Below, one piece after another: positions 56,797 through 64,000 of a DNA stretch of 64,000 bases; the stretch's first letter is position 1; every line of letters begins with the position of its first letter. The notes below the pieces were generated by a model. The model was given only the letters and a program-made list of their open reading frames with translations, made no database searches and was not told where the DNA came from. The DNA is from Pseudomonas kairouanensis. Its GTDB lineage: Bacteria; Pseudomonadota; Gammaproteobacteria; Pseudomonadales; Pseudomonadaceae. The position numbers were made by a program, and so were the translations under genes. The stretch covers positions 61,695-125,694 of the forward strand of contig NZ_QUZU01000016.1 in NCBI RefSeq assembly GCF_004682055.1, written 5' to 3'.

Positions 56797-59700
56797 AGCA
56801 GGACTCCTTGTTCCCAGGCGGGCTCGACCTTGGGCGGGATGGGTTTGCCCTGGAACATCAGGTCCAGGCTTTCGATCAGCGCGCGTGGCGGCCGGGTGAA
56901 ATACGCACCCTGGCTGGCGGACTGAGTGCCCCGCAAGAACAGGTAAAGCGCACCGCCAACATGACGGTCGTAGTCGTAGTCCGGCAGGCGTGCTTTGAGC
57001 TGGCGATGCAAGGCCAGTAGGTAAAGCACGTATTGCAGGTCGTACCGATGGTCGAGGATCGACTGTTCCATGGCCTCCTGCGTGTAGGCCGAATCGTCAG
57101 GGCCGAGCCAGTTGGACTTGTAGTCCGCCACGTAATAGCGACCGTCGTGTTCGAAGGTCAGGTCGATAAAGCCCTTGAACATGCCGTTGAGCAACACCGA
57201 TTCAGCGGCAACGCGAGACACGCCGTTATGGGTGTGCTGGCAAACCAGTTTATCCAGGGCAAGCACATCGACCTTGTGGCTGGCGAACCAGAACTCCATT
57301 TCGATCTGGTACTGCTTCAGGTCGCCAAGGCTGACGTGGCCGTTATCCACAGGTAGCGGCGTGTGCAGCAAATGGCCCAGCCAAGCGCTGAGGGTGGTGA
57401 TCCAGCCTTCCCAGTTGCGGCGGTTGCAGCGGGCGCCCACGGCTTTTTCGATGTCTGGCGGGCTGACGTTGAAGCCCTCGCCGCCGGCCCATTCGAGCAA
57501 GCCATGAAGGAAGGTACCGGGATTCGGCCCGCGTGGGAAACGGTGGATATCGCCGCCGGACGCCGCCACTTCGCGCGGTGCGTCGGGGTCCAGGCGTTCG
57601 TCATCGAACAGCTTCTGGGCTTGTGGGCTTTCGGGAGCCTCCAGCGTGGCAGCACTCATGCTGTCGCCGATGCGCAAGGCGCTGTAGGACGCAATCCACC
57701 AGTTTTCGGCAGCCTTGCGCGCAGGCAGCAAGGGCGCAAGCAAGGTGGCTTCGTTGCGCGGCGGGTGAAACAGGGTGTCTTGTGCGTCAGGCACCTGCGC
57801 GTAGTGGATGGCCGGGCAGCCTTGCTGCAGATCCAGCAGCCAGCGCGCCAGGCCGGCGGACTCGCCCAGCGAGGCACCGCCGCCAAGCAAGTAGCCCAGG
57901 GCCGAGAGGTGCAATACCGAGGTGTTGCTGTTGCCGCGTTTGAGGTCGGCGATGCCCAGCCAACAAGCATGTTTGGCGCGGGTCAGGGCCACGTAGAGCA
58001 GGCGCAGGTCTTCGGCCAGACGTTCATCGTCGGCCTGGGCGATCAACTCGGCGGTCGGGCGCAGGCTGACGTGGGACCTGCCGGTTTCGTCGTGATAGTG
58101 AAGGGGCAAGCGGCTGCCATCCACTGGCTTGGCCGAGCAGATAAAGGGCAGGAACACCAGGTCGTATTCCAACCCCTTGGATTTGTGGATAGTGACCACC
58201 TTGACCAGTTGCTCATCGCTTTCCAGGCGCAGGATCTGTTCCTCACCGGCCTGACCCGACAGCGCCAGATGCTCGGCCAGGTGACGGATCAGGGCTTGTT
58301 CGCCATCGAGTTCGGAGGCGGCCTGTTGCAGCAATTCGCTGAGGTGCAACAGGTTGGTCAACACGCGCTCGCCATCGCTGCGGGCGATCAGGGTTTGCGG
58401 CAACTTGAAGTCGTGAAGCAGGCGACGCAGCATCGGCAGCACGCCCTGGGTACGCCAGATCGCGCGATAGCCACGGAACTGCATCACGCGGGTTTCCCAC
58501 GCCAGTTCGTCCTGGTTCAGACGCTCAAGTTCAGGCAGTGACAGGTTCAGGGTGACGCAAGCGAGCGCAGCGCGTAGCGGGCGTTCGACGTCCGGCTCGG
58601 CGCAGGCTTTGAGCCAGGCCAGCAGGTCATGGGCTTCCTGGGCGGCGAAGACTGAGTCCTTGTCGGACAGGTACACACTGCGCACACCCCGGTCGGCGAG
58701 TTCGGCGCGCACGGCCTGGGCTTCCTTGCCATCGCGCACGAGGATGGCGATGTCCGACGGAAGTACGCCTTTGAAGCTGCTGTCAGGCTGTAGGAAACCT
58801 GCACGCCCCTGTTGCCCGCCGTTGAGCAATTCAACAATCTGCGTGGCACAGGCGCCAGCCAGTTGCTGGCGATACACCGCGTTGGAAACCGGCTGATCGG
58901 TGGGCAACTGCCACAGATTCAGCGCTGGGAGTGTTTGGCCATCGACCTGCAATTGCTCCTTGCGCCCCTGGGAGAGCACCGACTGGAACGGCACCGGGTT
59001 TTCGCCATCGGGCGTACGAAACAGGAAGGCACCACGCCCGGTTTCCGCACGTTGGAACACATGGTTGACTGCCTCGACCATCGCGTGGCTGGAGCGAAAG
59101 TTGGTGCCCAGGGTATGGTGGCGGCCGGTAGTGGACTGGCGCGCGCGCAGGTAGGTGTAGATGTCGGCGCCACGGAAGGCGTAGATCGCCTGCTTGGGGT
59201 CGCCGATCAGGAACAGGCCACTGTCGAGGTGGTTTTCTTCGATGCGATAGATGCTGTCGAAGATGCTGTATTGCACCGGGTCCGTGTCTTGGAATTCATC
59301 GATCAGCGCCACCGGGAATTGCTCGCGAATCACATTGGCCAGACGCTCGCCGCCGTCCGATTGCAGGGCGGCGTTGAGGCGGATGAGCATGTCGTCAAAG
59401 CCCATTTCGGCACGGCGACGTTTTTCTTCTTCAAAGCGTTTGCCCACCCAGCTGGCAGCGTGTTGCAACACGGCGGCATCAGGGGTTGGCAGCGCGTCGA
59501 GTGCGGCCTTGAGGCCGGCCATTGCGTCGATGCCGGGGTGACGTGGCGGCTCGCCCTTCCAGGCTTCGGCCATGCCGTCTGGCGTCAGGCGGGTGAAGCC
59601 GGTGCCGATGTCCAGTTGTTCAAGGGTTTCGTCGGCGGCCCAGGCACTGATTTTTTCGAACCAGGGCTCGAAGTAGCGGGCCTGCATCTTGCGCCCGTCC

Positions 59701-60467
59701 ACCGCTTTGGCGGCCACGGCTTGCAGGCAAATATCGCGTAGCTCGACGGCCCACTGCTGCCAGGGGGCCTTGAGGGTTTTAAGTGCCTCGCGGCGCTCTT
59801 GAAGACAGGCGTTGATGAGCTCGGCCGGCTCACGGGTTTCGTCAGTCGGCCTGTCGCTGCCAAACAGGGCGCGTACCCGTGGCATCAACGCCGCCGGGCC
59901 GCCCCAGTTATTGCGCACCCAGTTGAGCGCATCGTCACGCATGGGGTAACAGAACAGCCGCCAGTAATCGCGCAACACTTCGCCGAGCAAGTCGCTGTGG
60001 TCGGTTTCCAAGGTTTGGGTGAACAGGCTGCCACTGTCGAAGGCATGCTCGCGCAGCATGCGTTGGCACCAACTGTGGATGGTCGAGACGGCCGCTTCGT
60101 CCATCCATTGCGCAGCGATATCCAGCCGGTTGGCGCAGGCGGGCCATTGCTCCGGGAGGTATTGGTCGCGCAGGTCAGTGATCAGCGGGTCGAGCTTTTC
60201 GATTTCGCCGCGAAAGAACCGTGCAGCTTCGGCCAGGCGGGTGCGAATACGCTCGCGCAGCTCCTTGGTGGCGGCATCAGTGAAGGTCACGACGAGGATT
60301 TGCGGCGGCAGCAGTTCGCGGCCAAAGCCTGATTCATCGCCACCGTTACCGAGCACCAGGCGCAGGTACAGTGCCGAAATGGTGAAGGTTTTGCCGGTGC
60401 CGGCACTGGCTTCGATCAGTTGGCTGCCTTTGAGCGGGAAGGCCAGGGCCAAGGGTATGCTGCTCAT
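56793..60467 (-). CDS. recB: Exodeoxyribonuclease V beta subunit RecB
   Basis: 1224 residues from the ATG at 60467 (GGAGG seven bases before; the open frame to 60500 is not used). Motif I reads EASAGTGKTFTISALYLR near residue 20, motif II LIDEFQDTDPVQYSIF, and helicase motif VI LLYVALTRAKHACW lies near residue 830. The nuclease domain has GFIDLTFEHDGRYYVADYKSNW in two runs near residue 1110, with the metal Asp residues and the DYKSN lysine. It carries the 3'-5' helicase and the only nuclease of RecBCD. Confidence 0.97.
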   Translation of the reverse strand: MSSIPLALAFPLKGSQLIEASAGTGKTFTISALYLRLVLGNGGDESGFGRELLPPQILVVTFTDAATKELRERIRTRLAEAARFFRGEIEKLDPLITDLRDQYLPEQWPACANRLDIAAQWMDEAAVSTIHSWCQRMLREHAFDSGSLFTQTLETDHSDLLGEVLRDYWRLFCYPMRDDALNWVRNNWGGPAALMPRVRALFGSDRPTDETREPAELINACLQERREALKTLKAPWQQWAVELRDICLQAVAAKAVDGRKMQARYFEPWFEKISAWAADETLEQLDIGTGFTRLTPDGMAEAWKGEPPRHPGIDAMAGLKAALDALPTPDAAVLQHAASWVGKRFEEEKRRRAEMGFDDMLIRLNAALQSDGGERLANVIREQFPVALIDEFQDTDPVQYSIFDSIYRIEENHLDSGLFLIGDPKQAIYAFRGADIYTYLRARQSTTGRHHTLGTNFRSSHAMVEAVNHVFQRAETGRGAFLFRTPDGENPVPFQSVLSQGRKEQLQVDGQTLPALNLWQLPTDQPVSNAVYRQQLAGACATQIVELLNGGQQGRAGFLQPDSSFKGVLPSDIAILVRDGKEAQAVRAELADRGVRSVYLSDKDSVFAAQEAHDLLAWLKACAEPDVERPLRAALACVTLNLSLPELERLNQDELAWETRVMQFRGYRAIWRTQGVLPMLRRLLHDFKLPQTLIARSDGERVLTNLLHLSELLQQAASELDGEQALIRHLAEHLALSGQAGEEQILRLESDEQLVKVVTIHKSKGLEYDLVFLPFICSAKPVDGSRLPLHYHDETGRSHVSLRPTAELIAQADDERLAEDLRLLYVALTRAKHACWLGIADLKRGNSNTSVLHLSALGYLLGGGASLGESAGLARWLLDLQQGCPAIHYAQVPDAQDTLFHPPRNEATLLAPLLPARKAAENWWIASYSALRIGDSMSAATLEAPESPQAQKLFDDERLDPDAPREVAASGGDIHRFPRGPNPGTFLHGLLEWAGGEGFNVSPPDIEKAVGARCNRRNWEGWITTLSAWLGHLLHTPLPVDNGHVSLGDLKQYQIEMEFWFASHKVDVLALDKLVCQHTHNGVSRVAAESVLLNGMFKGFIDLTFEHDGRYYVADYKSNWLGPDDSAYTQEAMEQSILDHRYDLQYVLYLLALHRQLKARLPDYDYDRHVGGALYLFLRGTQSASQGAYFTRPPRALIESLDLMFQGKPIPPKVEPAWEQGVLL

Positions 60468-63400
60468 GCGCTCGCCTCCTCGCCGGTGAGTGATCGCCAT
60501 GGGGCGTTGATCAGGGGGCGATACAGGGTTTCACACCAACCTTCGAACTCTTCGCTGGCGATGAGTGCGGCGTAGTCGGGAAACTGCCGAGTGAGCGCTG
60601 GGGTTTCGCGGCGCTCACCATCCGTGTTGATGCCATCGCCTTCGTAGGCCTTGTGGGCGGCGGCTTCAGCCTTGCCAGGGTCGGTTTGGCCGAGCCAGGC
60701 GAAGGCTGTTTTGACGGCGACAGGTAGCGGTGATTTCATCCCGGCGTGCCAGGCCAGCAACAGGTTGCCGAGGATATCTTGGGCGATGGTTACGTCCAGC
60801 GGCGGTAGAAGCAAAGTGTCATCACTGGCGACCAGGCCGGTGCTCAGCGGCAGCCCACAAGCGCAGGCGACGACGTGATTGACCCAAGGCCGAATCAGGC
60901 GGTGCCACTTGCGACTCTTGATCGATCCAATGCTGTTGGGGATGGCGGTCACGCTTAACAATCCGCCATCACTGCGTCGATGCAGGCCACTGATCCACCC
61001 CTCCAACTCAATCCCTTGATGCTCAAAACTGATAGGTTCCGCACCTGTGTGCGGGGTTGGCCAGAGGGCTAGCAGTTGTTGGTAGCGTTGCAGCAGATCA
61101 GGCAAAGGCTCGATCAGTTCATGACGCAGGCATTCGCCGAAACCCACCATCGGCAGAAGGCCGCTGCCTTGTAGGCGCAAAGCCTGGGCATTGAGGGCCT
61201 GGTCAAGTTGGTCGGGCTGACTCAGCGCGGCGTTCAGCAGGCTGTCGCTCAGGCTGTAGCGTTGTAGCGCATCCAGGACGAAGGGTTCCTCGTCCGCCAG
61301 CGGTACTTCGGCGGCTTCAAAGAACACCTTCAGACGTTGGCTGAAGAAATGTTTGACCGGATTGCGCAGGAAGTCCTGCAACTGACCAAGGGTCAGGGGT
61401 TCTTCCTGTTGGTGCGGCGGCAACTCGTGCTCTTGTGAGCCGACCTCGCGGGTTTCATGAAGCAACTGCCATTCACGGGCGTAGCTGAAGAGCGGGTCGC
61501 CTGCGTGGAAGTAACGGGCACTGAAGGGCTGCAGTGGATGCGCTTGCGTCATGGCGTCGATCAAAGGGTCTTCAGTATTTGCAAGGTGCCAGCCGCTAGC
61601 AAGGTGATCGCGCAGTTGGCCGATCAACACTGACGCCGGGCGATCACTGTTATCGCGAATGCTGCGGCCAACCCAGCTGATGTAGAGCTGGTCGCGGGCT
61701 GACAGCAGCGCTTCGAGCAGCAGGTAGCGGTCGTCTTCGCGACGTGAGCGGTCGCCGGGACGGTAGTCGCTGCCCATCAGGTCGAAGTCCAGCGGCGGCT
61801 GTGCACGCGGGTAGTCGCCATCGTTCATGCCCAGCAGGCAGACGAGCTTGAAAGGGATCGCACGCATGGGCATCAGGGTACAAAAATTGACAGCCCCAGC
61901 GAGGAAACGTTGGGACAGGCGACCTTGATCCAGACCAGCCAGCCAGGCCTCACGGACTACGGTGAGTGGTAACTCGTCCTGTAAGCCTACGGACTCGCAG
62001 GTTTCCAACCAGGTCTCCCTGAGTTGCTCAAGTTGGCCCAACAGGTAGTCGTCGTGTTCACTGCTGGGCAGGAAGAACAGTTGCATCAGGCGCTGTAGAC
62101 GTTCGCCCCATGCTTGGGGCGTTGCGGGTTGCTTTAGGGCTTGATGCGCATCATTGAGCGCGTCGAGCAGAGCAACCAAAGGGCCGATCAGTGCGGCGTC
62201 GAGGCCGCCGATTTCATCGTAGGGCTCGATGCCCTCACAAGCTGCACCGGTTCCAACGGCATAGCCGAGCAACATGCGGCGCAGGCCGAACCTCCAACTG
62301 TTTTGTTCCAGTTCGCCGGGCAGACCGAGGCCCGCACGCTGTTCGGCGTTGAGCCCCCAACGGATGCCTGCCCCTTCGATCCAACGGTGCAACGTGGGTA
62401 GGTCGCGCTCCTTGATCGCAAAGCGTTCGCGCAGGGCCGGCACGTCGAGCAGGTCAAGAATTTCGCTGACAGGGAAGCGGCTGTCGGGCAGCTTGAGCAG
62501 GTGTTCGACGGCGATCAGCAGCGGGTCTCGACCACGCTGGCCTTGGTCCGTCAGGGTAAAGGGGATAAAGCGGGGATCGCTTCTTTCAAGCTGGCCGAAC
62601 ACTGCGCGAATATGGGGGGCATAGCTGTCGACGTCGGGGACCATGACGATGATGTCCCGAGGACGCAGTGTGGGATCGGCGCTGAAGCGTTGGAGCAGTT
62701 GGTCGTGGAGGATTTCCACTTCGCGCTGGGCGCTGTGGGCGATGTGGAAACGGATGGAAGTGTCCTGCTCCAGATCGACGGCAGGCCATAGGTCGCGGGT
62801 TTCATTGAGTGGGCGTAGTTCGAGGATGTCGTCCTGAAGCTGATTGAGCAGCGTGGTGGGCTCGCTGTCGCTGAACAAGTCGATGCGCCCGTCGCGAAAT
62901 GCTGCGCGGTAGCTGTTGGGGTCGTCGTAGCTGTCCAATAGGCTGATGTAGTCGCGACCTTGTTTGCCCCAGGCCGCCAGCAGTGGATGGGCGTGTTGGT
63001 GTAGGGTTTGTGGGTCGATGGTGACCGGCATGCCGGCTTTGCGCGCCTGACGTTTGTATTCGTTACGCAGCAGGTCTTTGTCGGCAACGATGTCGGACCA
63101 GTGATGGCGACAAGGGTTGTGCACGCACAGCAGGACCTGGCTGAATCTGGCCAGGCCAGCCAGGGCTTCCAACGCTTGGGCGGGCAACGAAGAGATACCA
63201 AAAACGATGACCCGTGAAGGCAGGCCTGGAGGGGCTTGCTCAAGGGTGGTGATGCGTTCGATAAAGCGTTGATGTACGCCAGCTCGGCTTTCTGCCATGC
63301 CTTCTTCGCCTACATCCAGCAACAGTGCGCGCCACAATTCGGCTTGCCAGCAGTTGGCGGGGTTGAGGGGTTTGGCTTCACCTCGACCGTTGCGCAATTG

Positions 63401-63916
63401 GTGACGGCCAGCGGCCCAGTCTTCGAGCCAATCTGCACGGTAGACCTGATATTGGTCGAACAGGTCGGCCAGACGCTCGGCAAGTTGGTAGCGTTTACGC
63501 AGGTCGGTATCTTGGGTAAGGAAGCGTTGCAGCGGCTCGAAGTGCGGTTGATTGATGACCTCCGGGAGCAAGCGCATCAGGCGCCACGTCAGCGGGGCTT
63601 TATCGAGTAGGGATTTTGGGGGAATGGCGTCGCGCCCCAAGACCATACGGTAAAGCTGCCACATGAAGCTGCCGGGGAGTTGTACGTCGATTGCGGCAGC
63701 AATGCCACAGCCGCCCATATCCTCTTCTTCGGGGTCTTCAGCCAGCGCCAACTTGAGCCACTGGGCGATGCCATTGCTCTGTACCAAGGCGATTTCGTTT
63801 TCCAGCGGAGCCAGGGGATAGCGGCGCATCCAACTGACCACCAGGCTGCGCAATTCGTCCAGGCGGTTGCCGTGAACCACCATGAATCCAGCACTGAGGG
63901 AGGTTGCATCCGGCAT
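60464..63916 (-). CDS. recC: Exodeoxyribonuclease V gamma subunit RecC
   Basis: 1150 residues beginning MPDATSLSAGFMVVHGNRLD, with AAGGAAG seven bases before the ATG. Family blocks include WLKLALAEDPEEEDMGGCGI, FGISSLPAQALEALAGLARF and LLGMNDGDYPRAQPPLDFDLM (two runs). RecC splits the duplex and recognises Chi in enteric bacteria; Pseudomonas recognises a different Chi octamer. Its stop overlaps the recB start by four bases, giving a tight recC-recB-recD operon. It is the first gene; 84 bp of upstream sequence to the window edge hold no other gene. Confidence 0.97.
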   Translation of the reverse strand: MPDATSLSAGFMVVHGNRLDELRSLVVSWMRRYPLAPLENEIALVQSNGIAQWLKLALAEDPEEEDMGGCGIAAAIDVQLPGSFMWQLYRMVLGRDAIPPKSLLDKAPLTWRLMRLLPEVINQPHFEPLQRFLTQDTDLRKRYQLAERLADLFDQYQVYRADWLEDWAAGRHQLRNGRGEAKPLNPANCWQAELWRALLLDVGEEGMAESRAGVHQRFIERITTLEQAPPGLPSRVIVFGISSLPAQALEALAGLARFSQVLLCVHNPCRHHWSDIVADKDLLRNEYKRQARKAGMPVTIDPQTLHQHAHPLLAAWGKQGRDYISLLDSYDDPNSYRAAFRDGRIDLFSDSEPTTLLNQLQDDILELRPLNETRDLWPAVDLEQDTSIRFHIAHSAQREVEILHDQLLQRFSADPTLRPRDIIVMVPDVDSYAPHIRAVFGQLERSDPRFIPFTLTDQGQRGRDPLLIAVEHLLKLPDSRFPVSEILDLLDVPALRERFAIKERDLPTLHRWIEGAGIRWGLNAEQRAGLGLPGELEQNSWRFGLRRMLLGYAVGTGAACEGIEPYDEIGGLDAALIGPLVALLDALNDAHQALKQPATPQAWGERLQRLMQLFFLPSSEHDDYLLGQLEQLRETWLETCESVGLQDELPLTVVREAWLAGLDQGRLSQRFLAGAVNFCTLMPMRAIPFKLVCLLGMNDGDYPRAQPPLDFDLMGSDYRPGDRSRREDDRYLLLEALLSARDQLYISWVGRSIRDNSDRPASVLIGQLRDHLASGWHLANTEDPLIDAMTQAHPLQPFSARYFHAGDPLFSYAREWQLLHETREVGSQEHELPPHQQEEPLTLGQLQDFLRNPVKHFFSQRLKVFFEAAEVPLADEEPFVLDALQRYSLSDSLLNAALSQPDQLDQALNAQALRLQGSGLLPMVGFGECLRHELIEPLPDLLQRYQQLLALWPTPHTGAEPISFEHQGIELEGWISGLHRRSDGGLLSVTAIPNSIGSIKSRKWHRLIRPWVNHVVACACGLPLSTGLVASDDTLLLPPLDVTIAQDILGNLLLAWHAGMKSPLPVAVKTAFAWLGQTDPGKAEAAAHKAYEGDGINTDGERRETPALTRQFPDYAALIASEEFEGWCETLYRPLINAPWRSLTGEEASA

Positions 63917-64000
63917 AACGGCTTCCTTGGGAAAAGCAAAATCGAGGCAGGGACTTTAGCATTGAAGGACCGGGTAATGAGCCTCTTCGCACTTTTCCCG

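Overview
This 64 kb window is chromosomal DNA of a Pseudomonas, most likely of the P. fluorescens group. The evidence is GC-rich housekeeping blocks in typical Pseudomonas order (rplU-rpmA-obgE-proB-creA with ispB divergent; trxB-cysZ; recC-recB-recD; mmsA-mmsB with a LysR regulator) and at least eight dispersed inverted-repeat (REP/BIME-like) elements that all share a core resembling TGTGGGAGCGGGCTTGCTCGC. No tRNA, rRNA, IS element, phage or CRISPR array is visible.

Layout. 1-4.9 kb: the 5' part of a MalT-like LuxR regulator and a DUF1329/DUF1302 outer-membrane pair, followed by a 480-bp gene-free stretch that ends in a plus-strand terminator with no gene in front of it. 4.9-10.4 kb: SDR, alpha/beta hydrolase, class II aldolase, lrgAB with a divergent LysR gene, and a flavodoxin. 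10.5-15.8 kb: a probable blue-light response island, made of a short LOV photoreceptor, a PilZ-like protein, a MerR regulator of the B12-independent (class II LitR) type, and divergently a small membrane protein plus folM-folE-folX for tetrahydromonapterin. 15.9-27.8 kb: trxB, cysZ, a glycosyltransferase, an Old Yellow Enzyme, glutathione peroxidase, creA-proB-obgE-rpmA-rplU, ispB, a PhnA-type protein, a small ORF behind a Fur-box-like palindrome, and an FKBP isomerase.

27.9-33.7 kb: a single 1897-residue toxin-like protein with two DUF6543-like modules, a hydrophobic segment and two tandem Tiki/EreA/ChaN-like domains. The motif residues are intact only in the second Tiki-like domain. 33.8-40 kb: a chemoreceptor, a VOC protein and a gntP-rpiR-D-aminoacylase operon. 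40-52.3 kb: a LprI-like protein, a SulP transporter, redox and LysR genes, a TauE/SafE exporter, an AroP-like permease, a cupin and the mmsAB valine-degradation operon. 52.3-64 kb: a continuous minus-strand run recC-recB-recD-yfiR-yfiN-yfiB, which joins recombination repair to the YfiBNR c-di-GMP module.

The observations most worth following are the tandem active/degenerate Tiki-like toxin, the LOV/class II LitR/folMEX island with a 10-bp-phased direct repeat, the orphan terminator near 4.87 kb, and the Fur-box-like site before the 85-residue ORF. All assignments come from reading motifs and context; no database search was run.
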